Below are positions 24,166 to 31,068 of a stretch of DNA of 64,000 nt, piece by piece. The position numbers and the translations under genes are program-made. Every line of letters starts with the position of its first letter. Positions within the stretch are counted from its first letter, which is position 1. Below the pieces are notes generated by a model, which was given only the letters and a program-made list of their open reading frames with translations, had not been told where the DNA came from and ran no database searches. Origin of the DNA: JAIBJN01 sp963775505 (lineage in GTDB: Bacteria > Actinomycetota > Thermoleophilia > Gaiellales > Gaiellaceae); the NCBI GenBank assembly GCA_963775505.1, contig CAVZIL010000001.1, positions 248,001-312,000 of the forward strand, given 5' to 3'.

Positions 24166-26547
24166 CTACCCGCGCGCCGCTCTGGGAAACTCCTTGACCG
24201 TCGCGGCGGGGAACGCTGCCTCGAGAACGTCGTCGATGGTGTCGGCGAGCACGAAGCGCATGGTCTTCCGGACGTCGTCGGGAAGATCGTCCAGATCGGC
24301 CTCGTTCTCCTGGGGAAGGACGACGGTGCCGATGCCGGCGCGCTCCGCGGCCAACGCCTTTTCCTTGACTCCGCCGATCGGGAGCACCTGGCCGGTGAGG
24401 GTGATCTCACCCGTCATCGCCACGTCCTCCGAGACCGGCACGCCCATGGCCAGGGAGGCGAGCGCCGTCGTCATGGCGGTTCCGGCGGAGGGGCCGTCCT
24501 TCGGGACGGCGCCGGCCGGGACGTGGATGTGGACGTCGCGCTCGGCGAACCAGTCCGACTCGAGACCGAGCGCCGCGGCGTGCCCGCGCACCCAGGAGAG
24601 CGCCGCCTGCGCCGACTCGCGCATCACGTCGCCGATCTGCCCGGTGACCGTGAGCTTGCCGCTGCCGGGCATCGCGGTCGCCTCGACGAAGAGGACGTCG
24701 CCGCCGACCGGCGTCACCGCCAGCCCGGTTGCGACGCCGGGGTCGGAGGTCCGCTTGCGCGCCTCCGCCGAGAACCGCCGCTTCCCGAGCCAGGCGCGGA
24801 CGCGCTTCTCGTCGATTCTCGCGCTCTTGCGCTTGCCCTCTGCGATCTCGCGCGCGGTCTTGCGGCAGAGGGCGGCGATCTCGCGGTCGAGGTTGCGCAC
24901 GCCCGCCTCCCGCGTGTACTCGCGGACGAGCAGCCGGAGCGCGCCCTCCGTGAAGGTGACCCGCTTGCCCGCGAGCCCGTGCGTCTCCAGCTGCTTCGGG
25001 ACGAGATAGCGCTTGGCGATCCCGACCTTCTCGTCCTCGGTGTAGCCGGCGACCCGGATGATCTCCATGCGGTCGAGCAGGGGCGACGGGATCGTCTCCA
25101 GCTGGTTCGCGGTCGTCACGAAGAGGACCTGCGAGAGGTCGAACGGCAGGTCGAGGTAGTGGTCGCGGAAGGTCGAGTTCTGCGCCGGGTCGAGCACCTC
25201 GAGCATCGCGCTCGACGGGTCGCCCCGCCAGTCGGAGCCCATCTTGTCGATCTCGTCGATCATGAAGACGGGGTTCTTCGTCCCGGCGTCGCGAAGCGCG
25301 CGGATGATCGTCCCGGGCAGGGCGCCGATGTACGTGCGCCGGTGCCCGCGGATCTCCGCCTCGTCGCGGACGCCGCCGACCGACACGCGCACGAACTTGC
25401 GCCCGAGCGCGCGGGCGATCGACTGGCCGAGCGAGGTCTTCCCGACGCCGGGCGGGCCGACGAAGCAGAGGATCGGGCCCGAGAGCTTGTTCGTGAGCTT
25501 CTGCACCGCGAGGTGCTCGACGATGCGCTCCTTGACCTTGTCGAGGTCGTAGTGGTCCTCGTCGAGAATGCGCCGGGCCGCCTTGAGGTCGAGGTCGTCG
25601 TCGGTCGTCTCGTTCCAGGGGAGCGAGAGGATCCACTCCAGGTAGGTCCTGATGACCCCGTACTCGGCGGCCGCGGGAGGCAGCTTCGAGAGCCGGTCGA
25701 GCTCCCGGCGGGCCTGCTTGTCGGCCTCCTCGGGGAGGTTCGCCTGCTCGACCCGGGCGCGCAGCTCCGTGATCTCGGCCTGCTGCTCGTCGGTCTCGCC
25801 GAGCTCCTCCTGGATCGCCTTCAGCTGCTGGCGGAGGAAGTACTCCCGCTGGGACTTGTCCATCTCCTCCTGGACCTGCGACTGGATCTTCGTGCCGAGC
25901 TCGAACACCTCCAGCTCGCGGGAGAGGATCGCCGTCAGCTTGCGAAGGCGCTCCTCGACGTCGACGGTCTCGAGCAGGTCTTGCTTCTCCTCCGTCTTCA
26001 GCCGGATCGTGGAGGCGATGAGGTTGGCGAGCATGCTCGGCGTCTCGACGTTCGCGGCGGCGAGCAGAAGCTCCTCGGGGAGGTAGGGCGCGACCGAGAT
26101 GATGCGCCCGAACAGAGCCTCGACCGAGCGCGCGAGCGCCTCGGCCTCGCGGTCCTCCTCGCCGACGTCGGGAAGCGGGGTGAAGCGGCCGGCCAGGTAC
26201 GGCTCGGTCTGCTCGACGGCGTCCAGGCGGATGCGGTCGATTCCCTGGACGAGGATTCGCAGCGTCCCGTCGGGGACCCGGATCATCTTGTGGATGACGG
26301 CAGACGTTCCGACCGGGTAGAGATCCTCGGCGCTCTCCGCTTCCTCCTCGCCCGAGCGGGCGGTGACGAGGGCGATTGGCCGGTCGTTGGCGACCGCCTC
26401 GTCCACGAGCCGGATCGACCGCTCCTGGCCGATGGCCAGCGGGGTCATCGAGGTCGGGAAGACGACGCTCTCGCGCAGGGGAAGGATCGGCAGCGTGGTC
26501 GTGCCCTCGATCTCTCCGGACGGCACCCGCTCCTCCACCGCGCTCAC
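24166..26547 (-). CDS. lon: ATP-dependent Lon protease
   Basis: Lon is the cytosolic AAA+ serine protease that degrades misfolded and regulatory proteins. 793 residues, typical of LonA: N-terminal substrate domain (about 15-210, LPILPLRESVVFPTSMTPLA), coiled linker, Walker A GPPGVGKT (about 361-368), Walker B VFMIDEIDKM, and the protease domain with Ser687 in PKDGPSAGTAMTTAL and a catalytic Lys near 730 in GGVKEKALAAE. GTG 26547 overlaps the hsp20 TGA (GTGA), so protease and chaperone are translationally coupled. No HspR or CIRCE element is visible upstream. Confidence 0.95.
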   Translation of the reverse strand: MSAVEERVPSGEIEGTTTLPILPLRESVVFPTSMTPLAIGQERSIRLVDEAVANDRPIALVTARSGEEEAESAEDLYPVGTSAVIHKMIRVPDGTLRILVQGIDRIRLDAVEQTEPYLAGRFTPLPDVGEEDREAEALARSVEALFGRIISVAPYLPEELLLAAANVETPSMLANLIASTIRLKTEEKQDLLETVDVEERLRKLTAILSRELEVFELGTKIQSQVQEEMDKSQREYFLRQQLKAIQEELGETDEQQAEITELRARVEQANLPEEADKQARRELDRLSKLPPAAAEYGVIRTYLEWILSLPWNETTDDDLDLKAARRILDEDHYDLDKVKERIVEHLAVQKLTNKLSGPILCFVGPPGVGKTSLGQSIARALGRKFVRVSVGGVRDEAEIRGHRRTYIGALPGTIIRALRDAGTKNPVFMIDEIDKMGSDWRGDPSSAMLEVLDPAQNSTFRDHYLDLPFDLSQVLFVTTANQLETIPSPLLDRMEIIRVAGYTEDEKVGIAKRYLVPKQLETHGLAGKRVTFTEGALRLLVREYTREAGVRNLDREIAALCRKTAREIAEGKRKSARIDEKRVRAWLGKRRFSAEARKRTSDPGVATGLAVTPVGGDVLFVEATAMPGSGKLTVTGQIGDVMRESAQAALSWVRGHAAALGLESDWFAERDVHIHVPAGAVPKDGPSAGTAMTTALASLAMGVPVSEDVAMTGEITLTGQVLPIGGVKEKALAAERAGIGTVVLPQENEADLDDLPDDVRKTMRFVLADTIDDVLEAAFPAATVKEFPRAARG

Positions 26548-26981
26548 TCGGCGTCACCTTCCTTCACCGGCACTCGGACCGGCCCGGGCTGGCTCCCGCG
26601 GACCGGGAGCGCAATCGTGAGGAGCCCGGCCTCGTACGTCGCCTCGGCCGCCTCCGCGTCGAAGCCGTCGCCGAGCACGATGCGGCGCTCGAACGGCCCG
26701 TAGTCGATCTCGATGTGCTCGTACTTTCGCCCGCAGTCGTGCGGGCGCTGACGTCTGCCCGAGATGAAGAGCACGCCGTCGTTGACGGCGACGTCCACCT
26801 GCTCCGGGTCGACCCCGGGAAGCTCGGCGACGACGTGGATCATCGGCGGGTCCTCGGTCCTGTACACGTCGACGCGCGGGCGAAAGCCGAGGCGCTGGGG
26901 CGCGAGGCGGTGATACCAGAGGTCCGCGAAGAGCTCCTCCATCTCGCTGGTGAGCCGATCGATGTTGCGCCGCTGGGTCAT
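26544..26981 (-). CDS. Hsp20/alpha-crystallin small heat shock protein
   Basis: A 145-residue holdase chaperone that binds unfolding proteins without ATP. The alpha-crystallin domain spans about residues 35-135 with VDVYRTEDPPMIHVVAELPG, DGVLFISGRRQ, and the closing EAGLLTIALPV, the position of the GxL motif. ATG 26981 is the natural start; the open frame upstream is non-coding antisense. First gene of the hsp20-lon-small protein unit, in which the holdase could hand clients to Lon. Confidence 0.92.
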   Translation of the reverse strand: MTQRRNIDRLTSEMEELFADLWYHRLAPQRLGFRPRVDVYRTEDPPMIHVVAELPGVDPEQVDVAVNDGVLFISGRRQRPHDCGRKYEHIEIDYGPFERRIVLGDGFDAEAAEATYEAGLLTIALPVRGSQPGPVRVPVKEGDAE

Positions 26982-26996
26982 GCGAGAATCGTAGCC

Positions 26997-27125
26997 GTGG
27001 TACGCCCTCTGAAAACGGTCGGGGTCGGAACGGGGTTCCTGGTGTACGTCTGGGTGGCCGCCGTCCGGCAGGCACCGGTGATACGGGCGCGCAAGGCGGC
27101 ACGCAGGGCTGTTCGCCGCCCGTAG
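26997..27125 (+). CDS. Possible small membrane protein, 42 residues
   Basis: A short frame from GTG 26997, divergent from hsp20. It encodes a hydrophobic segment (VGVGTGFLVYVWVAAV) followed by a strongly basic tail (RARKAARRAVRRP). The one-helix plus positive-inside pattern is that of real small membrane proteins, but no ribosome site is evident and there is no homology I recognise. The stop TAG is followed immediately by the ATG of the next short frame. Confidence 0.35.
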   Translation: MVRPLKTVGVGTGFLVYVWVAAVRQAPVIRARKAARRAVRRP

Positions 27126-27197
27126 ATGGAGCGCTGGACCAGGCGGATGATCCGCTACCGCTGGGCGGTAGTGTCGTCGAGCCCGAGCGGCCGCTGA
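27126..27197 (+). pseudogene. Possible 5' remnant of an MMPL-type transporter gene
   Basis: A 23-residue frame starting MERWTRRMIRYRWAVV, which closely resembles the typical first residues of actinobacterial MMPL/RND-type lipid exporters (MERWTRxxxRxRWxVxxxW). After that the likeness stops and the frame ends at TGA 27195-27197. No further transporter sequence follows before rmlA at 27237. It may be the scar of a deleted gene; chance is possible with so short a match. Confidence 0.3.
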
Positions 27198-27236
27198 GCC
27201 GTCGCCACCGTCCCGGCGAAGTAGCATCAAGCGGTC

Positions 27237-28037
27237 ATGGAGGGCAACGGCATCCGCGCGCGAGGCCTGATCTGCGCCGGCGGAGAGGCAACGCGGCTGC
27301 AGGAGCTGACGCGCATCACGAACAAGCACCTGCTCCCGGTGGGGCACTGGCCGATGGTCTACTACCCGCTCCAGCTCATGCAGGAGCTGGGAATCCGGGA
27401 CGTCCTGGTCGTCACGGGCCAGGGGCACGCCGGCGATTTCATCGACCTGCTCGGGGACGGCCGCGTGCGCGAGCGCGAGGGCGACGGCCTCCTCTTCGAG
27501 CTCGACCTCACCTACAAGGTGCAGACCGAGCCCGGCGGGATCGCACAGGTGGTGGGCATGGCCGAGTCGTTCGCCGCCGGGGAGAGCCTGGTGGTCTGTC
27601 TCGGCGACAACATCTTCGAGCACGTCCAGGTCGACGCCGTCCGCACCTGGGCCGAGGAGCCCGGCGACGCTCTCATCTTCGTCAAGGAGGTGCCCGACCC
27701 GGAGCGGTTCGGTGTCGTCGTCTACGGCGAGGACGGGCTCGTGACCGACGTGGTCGAGAAGGCCGGCGCCGTCGACCTGCGGTACGACGCGCCGCCGACG
27801 AGCGACGCGGTCGTCGGCCTGTACTGCTACCCGCCCGACGTCTTCGAGGTCATTCGCGGACTCGAGCCGTCCTCGCGCGGGGAGCTCGAGATCACCGACG
27901 TCAACCGTTGGTACGCCCAGCAGGGTCGGCTTCGGTCGGCGCGCATCAGCGGCTGGTGGCGCGACGCCGGCACGCACGAGGCGCTCGGCCGCATCGGGAC
28001 GCTCATCGACGAGACCGGCGCGAACAAGCTCGCGTGA
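27237..28037 (+). CDS. rmlA: Glucose-1-phosphate thymidylyltransferase family nucleotidyltransferase
   Basis: Makes dTDP-glucose from glucose-1-phosphate and dTTP, the first step to dTDP-L-rhamnose. 266 residues. The nucleotide-binding loop reads CAGGEATRLQELTRITNKHL, with GGEATRL in place of the common GGSGTRL. CLGDNIFE holds the metal-binding Asp, and FVKEVPDPERFGVV, VGLYCYPPDVF and GELEITDVNRWY are typical. ATG 27237. Its TGA overlaps the GTG of rmlC (GTGA). Sugar specificity is inferred from the operon. Confidence 0.88.
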   Translation: MEGNGIRARGLICAGGEATRLQELTRITNKHLLPVGHWPMVYYPLQLMQELGIRDVLVVTGQGHAGDFIDLLGDGRVREREGDGLLFELDLTYKVQTEPGGIAQVVGMAESFAAGESLVVCLGDNIFEHVQVDAVRTWAEEPGDALIFVKEVPDPERFGVVVYGEDGLVTDVVEKAGAVDLRYDAPPTSDAVVGLYCYPPDVFEVIRGLEPSSRGELEITDVNRWYAQQGRLRSARISGWWRDAGTHEALGRIGTLIDETGANKLA

Positions 28038-28498
28038 TCCCCGGGCTTCTTCTCCTGCCGCTCAGGGTCTTCGAGGACGAGCGCGGCTGGTTCGTGGAGA
28101 TCCGGCGCGACGGCCACCTCCCGCAGCGGACGGTGCAGACGAACGTCTCCTTCTCGCGGCAGGGCGTCATCCGCGGTCTCCACTACCACGAGCGGGGCCA
28201 GGACGACCTCTTCGCCTGCCTCACCGGGATGGCGCGCGTGGTCGTCCTCGACCGGGAGACGGACGAGACCTTCACCGTCGACATCGGCGAGGAGAACCCG
28301 GTCGCGGTCTACGTGCCCGGCCGGCACGCGCACGGTTTCGAGGCGCTGACGGATCTCCTCTTCTGCTACCACGTCACCCGCGAGTACGACCCAGCCGAAC
28401 CCGACGAGCACGGGATCCCCTGGGACGACCCGCGCGTCAGGCACCTGTGGAGCACGGACAGCCCGATCCTGTCGGAGCGGGACGCCGCGTCCTCGTAA
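28034..28498 (+). CDS. rmlC: dTDP-4-dehydrorhamnose 3,5-epimerase family protein
   Basis: A cupin-fold epimerase of the rhamnose pathway, 154 residues, somewhat shorter than the usual 180-200. The conserved core is present: DERGWFVEIRRDG, VQTNVSFSRQGVIRGLHYH (active-site His), GMARVVVLD, and FCYHVTREYDPAEPDEHGIPWDDP at the C-terminus. The start GTG 28034 overlaps the rmlA stop. The gene overlaps rmlD by 52 bases, so the operon is tightly packed. Confidence 0.88.
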   Translation: MIPGLLLLPLRVFEDERGWFVEIRRDGHLPQRTVQTNVSFSRQGVIRGLHYHERGQDDLFACLTGMARVVVLDRETDETFTVDIGEENPVAVYVPGRHAHGFEALTDLLFCYHVTREYDPAEPDEHGIPWDDPRVRHLWSTDSPILSERDAASS

Positions 28499-29259
28499 CC
28501 GGGGCCGGCGGCCAGCTCGGAGCGGCGCTCCGGGAGGAGTTCCCGGCTGCGGATGCTCGGACGCGGGCGGAGCTCGACGTGGCGGAGCCGATCTCGCTCG
28601 GCTACGTGCCCGACCTCGTGTTGCACGCCGCGGCCTGGACCGACGTGGACGGGGCCGAGGAGGACGAGGCCGGCGCGCTGCGGGTCAACGTCGAGGGGAC
28701 GCGGAACGTCTGTGCGTTGGGCGCGCCGGTCGTCTACTACTCCTCCGACTACGTTTTCGACGGGAGGAAGCGGGAGCCGTACGTCGAGTCGGACGAGCCG
28801 GCACCGCTGGGCGCCTACGGGCGCGCCAAGCTTCTCGGCGAGCGTGAGGTACGGGAGGGCTGGATCGTCAGGAGCTCGTGGCTCTTCGGCTGGACGGGCC
28901 ACAACTTCGTGCGGACGATGCTCCGCCTCGGCGCGGAGCGCGACGAGGTACGGGTCGTCGACGACCAGCGCGGCTCGCCCACGTACGTCGGCCACCTCGC
29001 CGCCGCCACGCGCGAGCTGCTCGAGCTGCCGGGCGGCGTCTGGCACGTCGCGGCCGAGGGCGACTGCACCTGGGCCGAGCTCGCCGAGGCGATCTTCGCG
29101 GAGGCCGGTCTGGACTGCCGCGTCGTCAGGATCTCGACGGAGGAGCTGGGCCGCCCGGCGCCACGTCCCGCCTACTCCGTCCTCCGCAGCGAGCGCGAAG
29201 GCGCCCCGCAGCTCCCGCACTGGCGCGACGGGCTGCGCGAGTGCCTCGCGCGGCTCTGA
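28447..29259 (+). CDS. rmlD: dTDP-4-dehydrorhamnose reductase
   Basis: Reduces dTDP-4-dehydrorhamnose to dTDP-L-rhamnose with NAD(P)H. 270 residues. GAGGQLGAALREEF is the nucleotide-binding motif, LHAAAWTDVDGAE and SSDYVFDG are family marks, the catalytic Tyr and Lys lie in GAYGRAKLLGE, and RSSWLFG follows. GTG 28447, inside the end of rmlC, is the only suitable start; it leaves 14 residues before the Rossmann strand. The fourth enzyme, rmlB, comes about 820 bases later, beyond a minus-strand gene. Confidence 0.9.
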   Translation: MEHGQPDPVGAGRRVLVTGAGGQLGAALREEFPAADARTRAELDVAEPISLGYVPDLVLHAAAWTDVDGAEEDEAGALRVNVEGTRNVCALGAPVVYYSSDYVFDGRKREPYVESDEPAPLGAYGRAKLLGEREVREGWIVRSSWLFGWTGHNFVRTMLRLGAERDEVRVVDDQRGSPTYVGHLAAATRELLELPGGVWHVAAEGDCTWAELAEAIFAEAGLDCRVVRISTEELGRPAPRPAYSVLRSEREGAPQLPHWRDGLRECLARL

Positions 29260-29263
29260 GTCG

Positions 29264-29773
29264 TCAGCGGCCGGCGCAGACGCCGTCCGCGTCGACGGAC
29301 GGCGCCGGCAGGCTCCCGCCGGCCGCCTCCTCGTCGACTGTCCGCAGCGCCTCGGCGGCGCCGACGACGAGCTCCTTCGTGTGGCCGAAGATCACGACCG
29401 TGAAGTCGCCGACGTAGAGATCGAGGTCGGGCCCGTAGAACGCGCCCGGCGCCCCCCGGATCTCCACCGCCCTGCATTCCAGGTCGATGCTTCCCGGCGG
29501 ACGGCGCTCGATCGGCCAGACCTGCACTTCGAGCGGCGGCGCGCAGCCGCCGTCGCCGCCGCCCGGATCGCAGTCTCCGTAGATGAACGTCATCGGGTCG
29601 GCACCGACGATGGCCGTCAGTGGCAGGCCCTCGAACTCCTCGCCGACGAAGTACGGCGCCGGCCCCGGCCGGTCGCGGACCTCCTCGAGCGTGAAGTCGC
29701 TGTCGGGACCCCCGTCCAGCCAGCAGCCGGTGGCGAGTACCAGCAGCGCGCCCGCGACGACAAGGCATCTCAT
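29264..29773 (-). CDS. Putative lipoprotein of unknown function
   Basis: A 169-residue protein with a lipoprotein signal peptide: ALLVLATGC gives a lipobox with the modified Cys at residue 17. The mature part has several Cys and acidic residues (GDCDPGGGDGGCAPPLEVQV) and a FTVVIFGHTKELVVGAAEAL segment, but no family is recognised. It lies on the opposite strand between rmlD and rmlB, so it interrupts the rhamnose genes. A surface-exposed membrane-anchored protein is the limit of inference. Confidence 0.6.
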   Translation of the reverse strand: MRCLVVAGALLVLATGCWLDGGPDSDFTLEEVRDRPGPAPYFVGEEFEGLPLTAIVGADPMTFIYGDCDPGGGDGGCAPPLEVQVWPIERRPPGSIDLECRAVEIRGAPGAFYGPDLDLYVGDFTVVIFGHTKELVVGAAEALRTVDEEAAGGSLPAPSVDADGVCAGR

Positions 29774-29852
29774 CCTGGGCGAACGGTACGCCCTGCTGGT
29801 GGACGACCGCTAGCCGGTGACGACGATCAGAGCGTGCGCGTGCTGGCACGTC

Positions 29853-29867
29853 CGGGGTCTGACCCCG
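29853..29867. repeat. REP-like palindrome, copy 1
   Basis: CGGGGTC T GACCCCG is a perfect 7-bp inverted repeat with a one-base centre. GGGGTCTGACCCC-type units are common dispersed repeats in bacteria. The second, imperfect copy about 150 bases away suggests a paired REP arrangement. Confidence 0.5.
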
Positions 29868-30003
29868 TCCGTGGCCGCAAGGGACGGTGATCCAGCGCCG
29901 ATCCCGTGGATACTCGGAGTCGGCTTGGAAAGGGCGTTCTGCGGCTGTTGCTGCCCGAGGGACACGGCCGCGCGGGGTTGAGAGATCGTTCGCGGCGGCC
30001 AGG

Positions 30004-30017
30004 TCCGGGGTCAGACC
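30004..30017. repeat. REP-like palindrome, copy 2
   Basis: CCGGGGTCAGACCC is a near copy of the unit at 29853, with the central T changed to A and a shorter right arm. It is followed, like the first copy, by a CGTGGCCG string. Confidence 0.45.
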
Positions 30018-30081
30018 CTGGGCGTGGCCGTTCGAGACGATGAGGCTGGACGCCGGCGTGGCGGCGACTACGATCAGTGGC

Positions 30082-31068
30082 GTGCGCGTGCTCATCACCG
30101 GCGGCTGCGGGTTCATCGGCAGCCACTTCGTCAAGCGGCTTCTCGCCGCCGGCGAGGACGTCGTCGTCCTCGACAAGCTCACCTACTCGGGCCGGAAGGA
30201 GAACCTCGACGGCGTCGACGTCGAGCTCCTGGTCGGGGACATCGCCGATGCGGAGTCGGTCGCTCGCGCGGCGCAGGGCTGCGACGCGATCGTCAACTTC
30301 GCGGCCGAGACGCACGTCGACCGCTCCATCCTCGGCGCCACTGACTTCGGCCGCACCGAGTTCTTCGGGACGCAGGTGCTGCTCGAGGAGGTGCGGCGCA
30401 CCGGCGCCCGCTACGTGCAGGTCTCGACGGACGAGGTGTACGGCGACCTCGAGCACGGCGGCTCGGCGAAGGAGACCGACCCGGTCCAGCCGTCGAGCCC
30501 GTACAGCGTCGCCAAGGCGGCCGGCGACCTCCACGTGCCCGCGTACGCGCGTACGTTCGGCGTGAACGCTTCGATCACCCGCGGCTCGAACACGTACGGC
30601 CCGAACCAGTATCCGGAGAAGCTCGTCCCGCTCTTCGTCACGAACGCGCTCGACAACGAGCCGCTCCCCGTCTACGGGGACGGGCGCCAGATCCGCGACT
30701 GGCTCTACGTCGAGGACCACTGCGCCGGGATCGAGCTCGTCCTGCGGGAAGGACAGCCCGCCGAGATCTACAACGTCGGCGGCGGCAACGAGCGCGAGAA
30801 CGTCGAGATCACGCGGCTGATCCTCGAGCATACGGACGCCGATCCGTCACTCGTTCGCCACGTCACCGACCGGCCCGGCCATGACCGCCGCTACTCGCTC
30901 GACTCGTCCAAGCTCCGAAGCCTCGGCTGGGCGCCCGCGAGCGACTTCGAGCAGGGCCTCGCGGAGACGGTCGAGTGGTACCGGGCGAACCGCGCCTGGT
31001 GGGAGCCGATCAAGTCGGGCGAGTACGCCGACTACTATCGGCGCCAGTACGCGGAGCGGCTCGCCTAG
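30082..31068 (+). CDS. rmlB: dTDP-glucose 4,6-dehydratase
   Basis: An extended SDR enzyme that converts dTDP-glucose to dTDP-4-keto-6-deoxyglucose, the second step to rhamnose. 328 residues. The NAD motif is ITGGCGFIGSHFVKRL, followed by FAAETHVDRS, STDEVYGDLE, the catalytic YSVAK (SSPYSVAKAAGD), TRGSNTYGPNQYPEK and RQIRDWLYVEDHC. GTG 30082 places the Rossmann strand at the N-terminus. Separated from rmlACD by a minus-strand lipoprotein gene and a repeat-bearing gap, so it has its own promoter. Its TAG shares CTAG with the stop of the kinase gene. Confidence 0.93.
   Translation: MRVLITGGCGFIGSHFVKRLLAAGEDVVVLDKLTYSGRKENLDGVDVELLVGDIADAESVARAAQGCDAIVNFAAETHVDRSILGATDFGRTEFFGTQVLLEEVRRTGARYVQVSTDEVYGDLEHGGSAKETDPVQPSSPYSVAKAAGDLHVPAYARTFGVNASITRGSNTYGPNQYPEKLVPLFVTNALDNEPLPVYGDGRQIRDWLYVEDHCAGIELVLREGQPAEIYNVGGGNERENVEITRLILEHTDADPSLVRHVTDRPGHDRRYSLDSSKLRSLGWAPASDFEQGLAETVEWYRANRAWWEPIKSGEYADYYRRQYAERLA

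Larger units (their letters stand above)
29774..30081. other. Intergenic region with REP-like palindromes and a direct repeat
   Basis: The only gene-free stretch above 300 bases. It holds two related palindromic units, CGGGGTCTGACCCCG (29853-29867) and CCGGGGTCAGACCC (30004-30017), each followed by a CGTGGCCG element. The bases next to the rmlB start (CGATCAG then GCGTGCGCGTGCT, 30071 onward) are repeated with small changes at 29824-29845. The divergent promoters of the lipoprotein gene and rmlB must lie here; I see no convincing -35/-10 pair. Confidence 0.6.

Noticed and set aside
24523..26703. Long plus-strand open frame antisense to lon and hsp20
   Set aside because: Mirror frame of a strongly conserved gene with Leu/Arg/Asp bias; no domain and no start context.
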